A stretch of DNA of 64,000 nucleotides from Ovis canadensis (GCF_042477335.2 NC_091263.1:67636501-67700500); one strand, 5' to 3'. Numbered from the stretch's first letter, positions 22,138 to 34,740 are shown. Numbers and translations: made by a program. The notes: generated from the sequence alone by a model not told the origin.

Positions 22138-22937
22138 CGGGAGAAATATCAATAACCTCAGATATGCAGATGACACCACCATTATGGCAGAAAGCAAAGA
22201 GGAACTAAAGAGCCTCTTGATGAAAGTGAAACTGGAGAGTGAAAAAGTTGGCTTCAAGCTCAACATTCAGGAAACTAAGATCATGGCATCTGGTCCCATC
22301 ATTCCATGACAAATAGATGGGGAAACAGTGGCAGACTTTATTTTTTTGGGCTCCAAAATCACTACGGATGTTGACTGCAGCCATGAAATTAAAAGACGCT
22401 TACTCCTTGGAAGAAAAGTTATGACCAACCTAGACAGCATATTATAAAGCAGAGACATTACTTTGCCAACAAAGGTCTGTCTAGTCAAGGCTATGGTTTT
22501 TCCAGTAGCCATGTATAGATTTGAGAGTTGGGCTATAAAGAAGGCTGAGGACCGAATTGATGCTTTTGAACTGTGGTGCTGGAGAAGACTCTTGAGAGTC
22601 CCTTGGACTGCAAGCAGATCAAACCAGTCCATCCTAAAGGAAATCAGTCTTGAATATTCGTTGGAAGGACTGCTGTTGAAGCTGAAACTCCAATACTTTG
22701 CCCATCTGATGCAAAGAACTGACTCATTAGAAAAGACCCTGATGCTAGGAAAGATTGAAGGCAGGAGGAGAAGGGGATGACAGGGGATGAGATGTTTGGA
22801 TGGCATAACTGACTTGATGGACACAAGTATGAGCAAGCTCCGGGAGTTGGTGATGGACAGGGAAGCCTCGTGTGCTGCAGTCCATGGGGTCTCAAAGAGT
22901 CGGACATGACTGAACGACTGAGCTGAACTGAACGGAA
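22138..22937 (+). mobile_element. BovB 3' end (5'-truncated)
   Basis: Starts at the reverse-transcriptase YADD-box region (text encoding RYADDT) and runs through the C-terminal domain to the 3' terminus 'actgagctgaactgaac'. The frame is broken early; an open piece at 22463-22780 still encodes typical text ([20 protein letters not shown]). Confidence 0.93.
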
Positions 22938-23259
22938 CCCATCAGGTGCCACACTCCTGGCTGCAATCACCCGCTTTGTACCTGGGCTTATGGTTTAGTT
23001 CTACTCACCACATTTGGTTTTCTGCTCCACTTCTGGTTCCAAGATGCTTGTTTTAGAGATAGAATTTGTCATATATATATTTCTTTTACTTTTTGTTTTT
23101 AACCACTGCATATCTTCATAACAGAAAGAACACAACCAAAGAAGAAGTTACTAACCCATGGATGAGAAATCAGTGTTTTCAAGGAACTGAAAGAAGACCA
23201 GTATGGCCAGAGCACAATCAGTCTGATAAAGTGTGTGTGAATGTTTTTGGGGTTAAAAG
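22938..23259. other. unassigned DNA
   Basis: Nothing recognised. Confidence 0.4.
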
Positions 23260-23270
23260 TAACCAGACTG

Positions 23271-23712
23271 TTGTTGTTCAGTCGCCCAGTCGTGTCCGAC
23301 TCTGTGACCTCATAGACTGCAGCTTGCCAGGCCTCCCTGTCCCTCACCATCATCTGAAGTTTGCCCAAGTCTATTGCATCGGTGATGCTGTCCAGCCACC
23401 TCATCCTCTGATGCCCTTTTCTCCTTCTACCCTAAATCTTGCCCAGCACGAGGGACTTTTCTAGCGCATCAGCTGTTCACATCAGGTGACCAAAATACTG
23501 GAGCTTTAGCTTCAGCATCAGTCCTTCCAGTGTGTATTCAGGGTTGATTTCCCTTAAGATTGACTGGTTTGATCTCTTTGCTGTCCAAGGGACTTTCAGG
23601 AGTCTTCTCTAGCACCATAGTTTGAAGCCATGAAGTCTTCAGCACTCTGCCTTCTTTACAGTCCAGCTCTCACAAATGTGTGTGACCACTGGAAAGACCT
23701 TAACCTTGACTA
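23271..23712 (-). mobile_element. old-type BovB 3' end with 11-bp target duplication
   Basis: Starts 'ttgttgttcagtcgcccagt' (the older BovB 3' terminus) and runs in reverse to 'ccttgactata'. Flanked by TAACCAGACTG at 23260-23270 and 23713-23723. Confidence 0.92.
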
Positions 23713-23723
23713 TAACCAGACTG

Positions 23724-25045
23724 CACAATGCTATATTAAGGAGTTTAAGTATAATACAAAGTAGTAAAGGCTTTGGATCAGGAGCATATAGAAGGGAAGT
23801 GAGAAATTGCATTTTCCAGAATCCCTCACCTTGTATGAATTTCACATGGCTTCCCTTCTCTGTGTGGTTAGAGATCTCCAATGAGGAGAACGTGCCTATG
23901 CTTGGAAGGCAGAAGGACAGAAAGGCCATTATTCTCAGAACTTTGTGGCAGCCAGATACAGGGATTTTTCAGACTTCTGTCTTATATCTTGCTTTACTGT
24001 AAAGAGAACCAGCAATTATACTATTCATGAAATACTATCATAGGGTATCATTTTATTACTTGAAATGGGGACTAGCTGGGGCTTTTCATGATCTTTTATC
24101 TTTTTCTGTAAGCTCATTAACTTGGCCAATATTTAGCTGGCTTCAGGTGGATGAGCATTGCAACGTGTAATGATTAGCCCTTAGAATGTCCCTATAAATT
24201 GTCCTCAGTGTTTGTTAATGACTTTGCACTGATCTTTATTATTTATTCTTCAGATCCCTATCAGGGAAAACTAATGGTTTATGTGCAGTATGACTGGAAA
24301 CAGAACACATACATTCATTCACCGAATGCTGACTGAAGGCCCGAAGTGTTTTGGGTACTGTGCTGATGAAATAGAAAGATGCATAGGGCACAACAAGGTG
24401 TCTGCCTTCAAGGGAATGGCAGTGTGACAGGATGGAGAAGTTTTAACGCAGGGCAGCATAAGATAATGGCCACCAGTGTAGATCTATGTGCTTTGGAGAG
24501 CTCAGAGGAGGAAGGACCTCCTGCTGGGGGTTTCCAAGAAAAAAGGATTCATGGGAGGAAGGGCATTTGAGATGAGCTCTGAAGAATGTAAATCCGGTGA
24601 GATGGTGAGGGAGGAGATTTCACTTAGAAGAGATGGAATGAACAAAAGTAATGAGAGAGAAAGAGGGATAAAGATGTGGTGAAGACATGTTACTAGAGAT
24701 AAGGCCAAAATGTTAGGTTGACTCATGGAAGTCATGGAAAACCTTTAATGATAAGTTCAGGCCTTATATGACTTGGTGCTCTGACAAGGAAAATAAATCT
24801 GATAGGGGTGAGCAGAATGGATTGAGGCTAGTGCCAGGAGGCCTGGTGTTACCTGGTATGAGGTAACTGGAGAGACAGACTGGAAGGGAAAGGAGGGATG
24901 GATATAGATAAGAAGCTGAAGGCAAAATGCATGGGATTGTGTGTATGTTACTGATTAGGACTGACAGTGAAGATATGAGATTCAGAACTTTGCTTCTTAC
25001 TCCTTTGCTGCATCAGCCTGGTCACTCTTCAGGTTAGGGAGTCTA
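23724..25045. other. unassigned DNA with an L2-like stretch
   Basis: No gene supported. Around 24308-24420 the text ('attcattcaccgaatgctga...gtactgtgctgatgaaatag') looks like ancient L2-class repeat. The remainder is not recognised. Confidence 0.4.
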
Positions 25046-25228
25046 GAGCCTCACTACTCAGAGTGTGGTCCATAGCATCAGCATTGCCTGGGAGCTTGTT
25101 AGAAATGCAGATCCATCGGCCACACTCCAGTCTGTGGAATCAGAAGCTCTTGGGGTGGGGTAATCTGTGTTTAAACAAACCTTACAAGTGATTCTCATGG
25201 ATTTTATGTTTGAAAGCCATTGGTCTAG
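25046..25228 (+). repeat. MER5-type DNA transposon relic
   Basis: 'cattgcctgggagcttgttagaaatgcaga', 'ctgtggaatcagaagctctt', 'tggggtaatctgtgtttaaa', 'caagtgattctcatg' follow MER5A/B (hAT-Charlie) order. Confidence 0.75.
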
Positions 25229-25921
25229 AGAGAAGTGATTTTCTGTAGGTTGATAGGGCGCTGAATTTAAGTTGAGAGAATTTAGTGTGAGCCCAGTGCT
25301 GCCCCCTCATGCTCTGGATGACCAAGTACAATTCATGTAATGTCTGTGGGCAGGCAGGCTCTGGAGCCAAACACCAGCATCCTGATCTCAGCTCTTGTAG
25401 GCCCACCTGGTGATTAGAGTGGGCAGCGTTGTCTCTGAGACTGCTTCCTCCCCAACAAGATCCTATCTAAGTCCTCAGAAAATGGGAGCTCTTAGTATTA
25501 TTTCCTCATCTGTACCCATGACACAATTGGCCTCATATTTTATGCTTCTAAGAATGGTCTGAAAGTTGGCCCTAGTCGATACCATTTTATTTAGAAGTGA
25601 TAAGTGGTAAGTTTTATTGAAGAACACCTTGGGACAACTATGCTGATTTTCAAGGCAGAGACTCCCTTGCAGTTTTGGCTCTGCCCTCTCTAGACCTGCC
25701 ATCTCAGTACCACTTACCCTCCTTTAACTTCAGCTCTGAGGCCATAAAATAGATATATCAGTACCTGACTTTCTACTTTCACAGAGATTTTAAGAGGAAC
25801 CCCCGACCCGTGCTAGACAACTAAAATAAAGAAGAATGCAGGTTAAAAGCTCTTTAAATTGTAAAGTACATGTTTATCATTATTCATGTTATAATGAATA
25901 AAAGGGATGTATTTCTTGGAC
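25229..25921. other. unassigned DNA with possible MIR traces
   Basis: Weak MIR-like phrases at about 25340-25400 and 25720-25800. No coding exon recognised. Confidence 0.35.
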
Positions 25922-26093
25922 CAGCAATTCTCAAAACTTAATGTATTAGAATTTCTCATTGAGCTTGTTAAACCTGGTCCTTACTCCAGAGTTTCTGATT
26001 CTGGAGCACTGAAGGGCAGAGAACATGCATTTCTAACAAGTTCCCAGACAATGCTAGTGCTGCTGATACGGGACCCTACTCTGAGAACCACAG
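25922..26093 (+). repeat. MER5A-type DNA transposon relic
   Basis: 'agcaattctcaaaacttaat', 'gagcttgttaaacctggtcc', 'catttctaacaagttcccag', 'ctctgagaaccacag'. Both termini are present. Confidence 0.8.
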
Positions 26094-27164
26094 ACTTAAA
26101 TGTAAACTTGGTCCTGAAGAAATGTCAAGGGAGAGATTCCAGTTCAATGCAGTGAGTACATCAAATCACTATGGGAGTCCAGAAAAAAAAGCACAGGACA
26201 ACATCCAAAAATGACTTTCCAAGCTGTCTCTGATCTTTGTTAGCTCTGTAACTCTGGTGGAGCTTCAGAGCCTTCTCGGCCTCAGTTTCCTCTCTCAGAT
26301 GGGAGAGAGAGGTGATTTTAAGAAGAGCCTTTTCATTTCAAACATACTTTTAGTCAAGAATTTGTCCAACTTTGCAGGTTGCTTGAATTCTCAACTGTAA
26401 TGGTGCAGAGACTTATTTTTCTCAGAGCTGTTTCCCATTGACTATTTTTTCCCCTTTTTTGTTGGAGTAGTCAGGGAACAGGGGGAAGCTTCTGGACTTT
26501 CTTTGTAAGAAAATTCAATTTCCATTCCTCTTTTTTTTGTAAGTAGAATTTTGCCTTCCTCTTTTTGTTTCTTTCTCCTGAGCCCTGCCTTCTCTGAAAT
26601 GTTTCAGTTCCCTCTCTTGTATTTTTAGACAAACTTTCCATCTTTCAATAAATGTGGCTGGGGTTCTTTTTACATAGCTTGTTGAGGGTCAGAACCCCAG
26701 AGGAGACTGCTTCTGGAATGGACATGGAGTGAGTCCCCCAATTCGTTTTTCATTCTTCCAAGGCTTCTGATTTTAGGTGTTGGGTCTGTTGTTGCTGTCT
26801 GTTTGTTTAGCTTACAGTCAAGGCTGGGGGCTTCTTGGGAAGTCATTCATGGATATAAACGCAAAGCCACTTCATTCAGTGATGCTCAGTCAACTTTTAT
26901 TAAGGCTTTTTGCCTCTCTTCCTACCTTGCTTTATTTTTCATTCTTTCTTTTGTACTCTGTTTAATACCTATGGAAAATTAGAAGTATATACAGCCCACT
27001 CAAATCTATATACTCACCAGATACTTCTTACCCCTTCTCTTTCCTTTCTGATCTCTCAGCATTGTTGCCAGTTACGTTAATAAAGCGATCTCTTACTTAG
27101 CAAACTTTTGAAGTTCTTTAACCCCATGAATAGATTAAAAAGCCTTTTGAACCATGAAGGACTG
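26094..27164. other. unassigned DNA
   Basis: A MIR-like trace at about 26228-26320 ('ctctgtaactctggtgg...ggcctcagtttcctc'). Otherwise nothing recognised. Confidence 0.4.
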
Positions 27165-29195
27165 AAATCTTTCCCTCCAGGATCAGTGATGAGATTAAGA
27201 TACCCATTTTCACCACTTCTGTTTAATAAGTAGTGGGAGTCTTAGCCAGAGAAACTAGACAAGGAAAAGAAAATAGACAAGGAAAAGCATCAAAACTGGA
27301 AATAAGTAAAATTGTCTTTGTCTGAAGATGACATGATCTTGTATGTGCAAAACCCGGAAGATGCTACATAAAATCTGTTACAACTAATGAATTCAGCAGT
27401 GTTGCAGGATTCAAAATCGATACATGAAAATCAGTTGCATTTCTGAAAAACAGAAAGGAAATTAAGAGAAGAATTCCATTTACAATGGCATCAAAAAGAA
27501 TAAAATACGAGTAAACTTAAGCAAGGAGGTGAAAAACTTGCACACTGAAAGTGTGAAACATTTCTGAAGGAGATTAAAGAAGTTAGAACTAAATGAAAGA
27601 TAATCTGTATTCATGAATTAGAAGACTTAATGTTGTTAAGATGTCAGTATTAACTAAAATAATCTGCAGATTAAAGTCTGTGCAACCCTCATAAAAATTA
27701 AAGCACTTTTTTTTTTCACAGAAAAACAAAAATCCATCCAAAAATTCATATGGATGCTCAGAGGACCCCGAATAGCCAAATAATGTTAAAAGAGAACAAA
27801 ATTAAAAGTCTCACATTTCCTGATTTCAAGCTTGTATAAAGTTACAGTAGTCGGTGTAAAGACAGATATACTGATTGACAGAATTAATTAGAGAGCTCAA
27901 AAATAAACCCTCACATATATGGTCGAATAAATTTTGACAGGGTCATTAAGCTAATTCAAAAGGGATAAAACAGTATTTTCAACATGGTGTTGGGAAAACT
28001 GGATACCCAAATGCAAAAGAATTAAGTGAACCCTTACTATATATCATATACAAAGATAACTCAAAATAGATAGAAGACCCAAATGTAAGAGCTAAACCTA
28101 TAAAAAACCTTAGAGGAAATGTAGAGGAAAGCCTCATGACATTGGATTTGGCAGTAACTTCTAGGATCTGATATCAAAGGAACAGTCAACAAAAGTAACA
28201 ATAGACAAACTGGACACACTCAACAGAATGAAAGAGCAATCCATTGAATGGCAACAATTTGTAAATCATATGTCTTTGAGAGATTAATACCTAAAATATA
28301 TAAAGAGCTCCTATAGCTGAACAACAAAAAAAGCAAAGACCGAATTAAAAATTGGGTAAAGGGCTTAAACAGCTTATAAGTCCAAAAAAGAAAATGGCCA
28401 GCAAACCCGTGAAAAGTTGTTCTACATTGCTAATCATTAGAGAAATACAAGTCAAAAATCACAATGAGATACCACTCCACACCCATTAGGATGGTACTAT
28501 CAAAAAACCCCAGAAAATAACAAGTGTTAGGAGGTTTGGAAAAGTTGGAATCTTTTTACTTTACTGGTAGAAATGTAAAATGCCGCAGTAGCCACTGTGG
28601 AAAACAGTTTTTGTCAGTGCCTCAAAAAATTAAATACAGAATTACCATGTGATCCAGTGGTCCCACATCTAAGTATATTTTCAAAAGAATTGAAAGCAGG
28701 ACTTGCTCTAAACAGATGTTTGTACTATCATCTCTGTAGTAACATTATTCATAAAAGTCAAAGGTGGATGCAATCTAAGTGTTCATCAAGAGATGAATAG
28801 ATGGATAAAATGTGGTATATGCCTACAGTGGAAGGAAATTCTGACACAAGCTTCAATAAGGATGAACCTTGAAAACATTGCTTTACATGAAATAAGCCAG
28901 TCACAAGTGGATAAATACTCTATGATTCCACTTGTATGAGATTTCTAGAGTAGTTCAGTTCATAGAGCCAGAAAGTAGAATAGTGATTGCCAGGGGCTGG
29001 GAGGAGGAGAAAACGGTGAGTTAGTGTTCGGTGGGGCTAGTTGCAGCTGAGGAAGATGAAAGAGTTATGGAGATGGATGGGGTGGTGACGGTTGCATAAC
29101 AGTGGGAATGTACTTCATAACACTGAACACTTAAAAATGGTTAAAATGGTAAACTTTACGTTATGTGTATGTTACCACAATTAAAAAAAAAACAG
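27165..29195 (+). repeat. old L1 ORF2 3' half and 3' end
   Basis: ORF2-order text: 'cccattttcaccacttctgt', 'gaagatgacatgatcttgta', 'ggatgctcagaggaccccga', 'cagaaaataacaagtgttag', 'ctctatgattccacttgtat', ending at an A-run near 29190. Frames are broken. Confidence 0.82.
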
Positions 29196-29274
29196 AACAC
29201 AAACTGTCTCCCAGACTAAATTTCACCACATCATGGGCTTGTAGCACTGAGGATGATCTTTCTGGTTATGTGTT

Positions 29275-29385
29275 GCAACCCACCGATGTTACAGATAAAG
29301 AGACTGAGGCCCTGAGAAATGGCACAACTTGATGGAGGCTGCATAGCCACAAGAAGCAGAACCAAGTCGTGACAGTTGTCTTTCT
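29275..29385 (-). repeat. MIR SINE fragment
   Basis: 'gatgttacagataaagagactgaggccctgagaaa...gcatagccacaagaagcagaac' is reverse-complement MIR. Confidence 0.65.
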
Positions 29386-29944
29386 GCCACTCTGCTTAAC
29401 CCTATGTGGCTTTTCCAACTAGCCTTCTTGTGCTGGACTTGCATGCCCTCAGCCTTACGCCTATCTTCTCACACATCCTCTGCAAAACCTTCAGGCTGCT
29501 TATTTGAGACTCAAGTTTAGGTCTGTATTCCTGATTAGAATCTCCCATGCTGCCCTCCTGCACTCCATTGTGTGATTAAGACCAGATTCTCTAGTGTGGT
29601 GTAGCAGACTTTCTGAAGTCTGACCGTCTACCTCACTGTCCTCTCCTCCTGATGCCACCCTGCACTCTAAATTCACTCTAGTTCCCTGAGGTGTTACAAA
29701 GCTTCACACCGAGTCTCCTGCCTGAGTATCTTACTTCCTCTCATCCTACAAAACAGCGTTTCAGATGTCCTGTCCTCCAGCCAGCCTCCTGGATGTCCTG
29801 ACCAGGACTGGGGCACCTGTGTAGATGCCAACACTGGACTGAGTACCGCAGCTCCCACTTTCAATTATCATTGCCTTCACACACTGCATGGCTGGGCTGT
29901 GAGTGTCCAGAGGGTAGGGGTCATGTCTCTAATTTGTTAACAAG
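29386..29944. other. C/T-rich DNA, probably diverged L2
   Basis: Composition and phrases such as 'cttcctctcatcctacaaaa' suggest an eroded L2 3' region. No open frame of note. Confidence 0.35.
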
Positions 29945-30070
29945 TGTTTCTCAGTCATGGCTGTACATCAGCCCCAATCAAAGAACTTCACAAATATACA
30001 GAGGCTTGGGCTGCTTTCTAGACCTGCTGAATCTGATTCCAGCAGCCAAGTGCTCGCCATATTTAAAGGG
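29945..30070 (+). repeat. MER5-like relic
   Basis: 'gtgtttctcagtcatggctg', 'gacctgctgaatctgattcc' fit a diverged MER5 head and centre. Confidence 0.45.
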
Positions 30071-30317
30071 AAGTCCAGCTTCAGGGATTGGTAGGGCTAC
30101 ATAGGAAAATGCTAGGAGATGGGCCAGTGAATAAAGAAGGTTGGCACCCTTGAGAGCACCTGGTCCACGGGAGTGACACTGAAATACACATTCTATGAAG
30201 GGTAGCCTGGTGTCGTAGGCAGTGTGGATTGGGAGGATGAGAGGCTGTGGGCAGAGGCTTGAGCAACAACCTAAATGTTTTTTCAGATTTTTATTTCTGG
30301 TACCTAATGTGATACTG

Positions 30318-30915
30318 TGTCAGACTTTTCCAAAATCACTCCAGATGCTGACTGTACCCATGAAATTAAAAGACACTTACTTCTTGGAAGAAAAGTTATG
30401 ACCAACCTAGATAACATATTCAAAAGCAGAGACATTACTTTGCCAACAAAGGTCCATTTAGTCAAGGCTATGGTTTTTCCAGTGGTCATGTATGGATGTG
30501 AGAGTTGGACTGTGAAGAAAGCTGAGCGCCAAAGAATTGATAGTTTTGAACTGTGGTGTTGGAGAAGACTCTTGAGGGTCCCTTGGACTGCAAGGAGATC
30601 CAGCCAGTCCATTCTGAAGGAGATCGGTCCTGGGTGTTCATTGGAAGGGCTGATGCTAAAGCTGAAACTCCAGTACTTTGGCCACCTCATGCGAAGAGTT
30701 GACTCATTGGAAAAGACTCTGATGCTGGGAGGGATTGAGGGCAGGAGGAGAAGAGGACGACAGAGGATGAGATGGCTGGATGGCATCACCGACTTGATGG
30801 ATGTGAGTTTGAGTGAACTCCAGGAGTTGGTGATGGACAGGGAGGCCTGGCGTGCTGAGATTCATGGGGTCGCAAAGAGTCAGACACGACTGAGTGACTG
30901 AACTGAACTGAACTG
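30318..30915 (+). mobile_element. BovB 3' end with 12-bp target duplication
   Basis: Open in one frame almost throughout (30317-30901, 194 codons), encoding the BovB C-terminal domain ([20 protein letters not shown], then [10 protein letters not shown]). It ends 'actgaactgaactg'. Flanked by AATGTGATACTG at 30306-30317 and 30916-30927, inside an L2 tail. Comparatively intact; not expected to be active because it lacks the endonuclease and reverse-transcriptase core. Confidence 0.95.
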
Positions 30916-30927
30916 AATGTGATACTG

Positions 30928-30972
30928 GCCACAAAATCGATGCTCAAGGAATGAATGAGTGAATGAATGAAC
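30928..30972 (+). repeat. L2 3' tail with (TGAA)n
   Basis: 'gatgctcaaggaatgaatga' followed by TGAA repeats, the common end of L2 elements. Confidence 0.5.
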
Positions 30973-31335
30973 TAGAGTCATGGTCGCAGGAATGGAACAG
31001 AAAACTGTCCTGGATATATCTCAGGTGTAGAGAGATAGTACAGACTTTTCTTCACCATCTTTTAGAATTCTTACTTTAAAAAAAAAAAAAAACATCTAAG
31101 ATTATGTTCATTAAACTGTGGCTCAGTGGTGCTCTGCCAGGAATGAAATACCACGTATACCACAACCCCCACCCCCAGTCCCCTCCAGTGACCTCAAGTG
31201 TAAAACAGTGGTTGTAGCTGAGCTCAGCAGATTTCTGACCCACTTCCTCTGCTTCTCTGAGTCAACTACAGGGAAGGAAGAGTCATGTCTTTTCCTGGAC
31301 ACACATAGGTTTTGTTTGGGTCAGAGAAGAGTTAG
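30973..31335. other. unassigned DNA
   Basis: Contains a 15-base A-run (31077-31092). The open frame beginning at 31118 mixes this DNA with antisense BovB and is not a gene. Confidence 0.45.
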
Positions 31336-31347
31336 AGTTTCAAGGTT

Positions 31348-32231
31348 TGTTGTTCAGTTGCTCAGTCTTGTCCAACCTTTTGTAACCCCATGGACTGTTG
31401 CACGCCAGGCTTCCCTGTCCTTCACCATCTCCTGGAGCTTGCTCAGATTCATGTCCATTGAGTTGGTGATGCCATGCAACCATCTCGTCCTCTGTCATCC
31501 CCTTCTCTTCCTGCCTTCAATCTTTCCCAGCATCAGGGTCTTTTATAAGTCAGCTCTTCACATCAGGTGGCCAAAGTATTGGAACGTCAGCATCAGTCCT
31601 TCCAATAAATATTCAGGGTTGATTTCCTTTAGGATTGACTGGCTTGATGATCTTGCAGTCCAAGGGACTCTCAAAAGTCTTCTCCAACACCACAGTTGAA
31701 AAGCATCAATTCTTTGTCACTCAAGCCTTCTTTAATGTTCAACTCTCATATCCATACATGACTCCTGGAAAAATCATAGCTTTGACTATATGGACCTCTG
31801 TTGGCAAAGTAATGTCTCTGCTTTTCAATATGCTGTCTGGGTTGGTCATAGCGTTTCTTTCAAGGAGCAAGCATCTTTTAATTTCATGCCTGCAGTCACC
31901 ATCTACAGTGATTTTGGAGCACAAGAAAATAAAGTCTTTCACTGTTTCCATTGTTTCCCCATCTATTTGCCATGAAGTGATGGAACTGGATGCCATGATC
32001 TTAGTTTTTTGAATGTTGAGTTTTAAGCCAACTTTTTCACTCTCCTCTTTGACTTTCAACAGGCTCTTTAGTTCCGCTTTGCTTTCTGCCATAATGGTGG
32101 TGTCATCTGCATATCTGAGGTTATTGATATTTCTCTTAGCAATCTTGATTCCAGTTTATGATTCGTCCAACCTGGCACGTTGCATGATGTACTTTGCACA
32201 TAAGTTAAATAAGCAGGGTGACAATATACAC
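31348..32231 (-). mobile_element. BovB, outer 3' part of a compound insertion
   Basis: Starts with the older 3' terminus 'ttgttgttcagttgctcagt' and runs in reverse up to 'gacaatataca', just before the reverse-transcriptase core. The 12-bp direct repeat AGTTTCAAGGTT at 31336-31347 and 33778-33789 flanks this block together with the next one, so both lie within one insertion footprint. Confidence 0.9.
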
Positions 32232-33777
32232 TTACTTCAGTTCAGTTCAATTGCTCAGTCATGTCCGACTCTTTGCGACCCCATGGACTGCAGCACACCA
32301 GGCTTCCCTGTCCATCACCAGTTTCTGGAGTTTACTCAAACTCATGTCCATTGAGTTGGTGATGCCATCCAGCCATCTCATCCTCTGTCGTCCCCTTCTC
32401 CTCCTGCCTTCAATCTTTCCCGGTATAAGGATCTTTTCAAATGAGTAAGTTCTTCGCATCAGGTGGCCAAAGTATTGGAGTTTCAGCTTCAACATCAGTC
32501 CTTCCAATAAATATTCAGGGCTGATTTCCTTTAGGATGGACTGGTTGGATCTCCTTGCTGTCCAAGGGAATCTCAAGAGTCTTCTCCAACACCACAGTTC
32601 AAAAACATCAATTCTTCGGCACTCAGCCCACTTTATAGTCTAACTCTCACATCCATACATGACCACTGGAAAAACCATAGCTTTGACTAGACGGACCTTT
32701 GTTGGCAAAGTAATGTCTCTGCTTTTCAATATGCTGTCTAGGTTGGTCATAACTTTTCTTCCAAGGAGTAAGCATCTTTTAATTTCATGGCTGCAATCAC
32801 CATCTGCAGTGATTTTGGAGCACAAGAAAATAAAGTCTTTCACTGTTTCCATTGTTTCCCCATCTATTTGCCATGAAGTGATGGAACTGGATGCCATGAT
32901 CTTAGTTTTTTGAATGTTGAGTTTTAAGCCAACTTTTTCACTGTCCTCTTTCACTTTCATCAAGAGGCTCTTTAGTTCCTCTTCACTTTCTGCCGTAAGG
33001 GTGGTGTCACCTGCATATCTGAGGTTATTGATATTTCTCCTGGCAATCTTGATTCCAGCTTGTGCTTCATCTAGTCCAGCATTTCTCATGATGTACTCTG
33101 CACAGAAGTTAAATAAGCAGGGTGACAATATACAGCCTTGACGTACTCCTTTCCTGATTTGCAACCAGTCTGCTGTTCCATGTCCAGTTCTAACTGTTGC
33201 TTCTTGACTTGCATACAGATTTCTCAAGAGGCAGGTCAGGTGGTCTGGTATTCCTATCTCTTTAAGAATTTTCCACAGTTTGTTGTGACCCACATAGTCA
33301 AAGGTTTGACATAATCAATAAATCCCAAGTAGAAGTTTTTCTGGAACTCTCTCACTTTTTCTATGATTCAAGAGATGTTGGCAATCTGATCTCTGGTCCC
33401 TCTGCCTTTTCTAAATCCAGCTTGAACATCTGGAAGTTCTCAGTTCACATACTGTTGAAACCTGGCTTGGAGAATTTTCAGCATTACTTTGCTAGTATGT
33501 CAAATGAGTGCAATTGTGCTGTCGTTTGAGCATTCTTTGGCATTGTCTTTCTTTGAGGTTGGGATGAAAACTGACCTTTTCCAGTTCTGTGGCCACTGCT
33601 GAATTTTCCAAATTTGCTGGCATATTGAGTGGAGCAGTTTCACAACACCATCTTTTGGATTTGAAATAGTTCAGCTGAAATTCCCTCACCTCCACTAGCT
33701 TTGTTTCTAGTGATGCTTCCTAGGTACACATGACTCACCTAGAGCCAGACATCTTCGAGTGTGAAGTCAAGAAGTCA
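32232..33777 (-). mobile_element. BovB, second 3' end plus reverse-transcriptase region
   Basis: Restarts with another 3' terminus ('cttcagttcagttcaattgc') and runs in reverse through the C-terminal domain (open minus frame 32640-33293, containing a QGCILSPC reverse-transcriptase motif; the usual YADD box reads YAGDT) to a truncation near 33777. Whether this is one element with an internal duplication or two nested copies is discussed in the findings. Confidence 0.9.
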
Positions 33778-33799
33778 AGTTTCAAGGTTAGGGATGTTA

Positions 33800-33950
33800 A
33801 AATCAGTGCTTTTTAGTCTTTCATGTTCTTGCGAATCTTCTGGAGATCTTGTTAAAATCCTCTTTTTGGAGCCTGAGGAGGCCTGAGATTTGCATTTTTA
33901 ACAAGGTCTTGAGTGGTTCATCCCCAGATCACTGTTTGAGTATTAGGGTT
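33800..33950 (+). repeat. MER5-like relic
   Basis: 'ggagatcttgttaaaatcct', 'gcctgagatttgcatttttaacaaggtctt', '...actgtttgagtatta' follow MER5 order with losses. Confidence 0.55.
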
Positions 33951-34109
33951 CTGCAGATCATTCCAGCTGGTGTTCCTAGTGAATGAAAGCATCCTCGGTG
34001 GGTAAGAGTTTGAGTCCCCCGGCTGCAAGTAGCTTCATCTTGTTTATTCCAATATGCTGAATAACTATCATGCTCTATGATGGTACAACATGAAAAAGGT
34101 TGATAAGCA

Positions 34110-34258
34110 CTGCTGAAAAGCATTAGTTCTCCAGTTTGGGTTGGTGTTAGAATCATCTGGGAAAATTAGTGAAACTACAAAGGCCCAGGCCCTATTGTAT
34201 ATTAAAGAATTTGGACCTCTAGGTAATTCGAATTCACATCAGTTTGAGAACCACTTCA
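34110..34258 (+). repeat. MER5A-like relic
   Basis: 'tgttagaatcatctgggaaaatta', 'gcccaggccctattgtatatt', ending 'agtttgagaaccacttc'. Confidence 0.65.
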
Positions 34259-34740
34259 CTAATAGGTAACTTTAGATGCCCAGGTGGTAAGCTCTAGACT
34301 GCAGGAAAGTAGTAAAGCAACTAATTGTCAGAAAGAAGGATCCTCATTTTTCCTCTCCAGCTTTATTGAAGTATATTGATAAAGTTTAGGGAGGCTCTTT
34401 TTGTTCTTTCATGCACATATGCATTTAAGTTATCCAGCAGACTCAAACTGAGTGCTTACTCTATCTTAGGCATGGTTTTCAATACAGGGAGCATGGATGT
34501 ACCAAGATAAGTCAAACATGGATTTCACCCTCAAGAAATTCATGGTTTAGTGAGGGAGACAGGTGCCCAACACATCATTGGAATAGTCTGGAAGAAATAG
34601 GAAAAGACATGCATGCTTATAGTTCAGCAAACCTTCAGGGAACAGCTCTTCTGGGTCAGTTGCTAAGGTTACAAAGTGAATAAGACACAGTCCTGCCTCC
34701 TGCCACCACTACCCCTCCCTCCAGAAACTCCCCTAGGCTA
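34259..34740. repeat. ancient L2-class repeat traces
   Basis: 'actgagtgcttactctatcttaggcatgg...aaattcatggtttagtgagggagac' (34445-34562) and 'ctcttctgggtcagttgcta...gaataagacacagtcctgcc' (34645-34700) match the style of L2-class repeats. No gene seen. Confidence 0.4.

Noticed and set aside
31118..31699. 193-codon plus-strand open frame
   Set aside because: Its second half is antisense BovB and its first half is unrelated DNA; a chance fusion.
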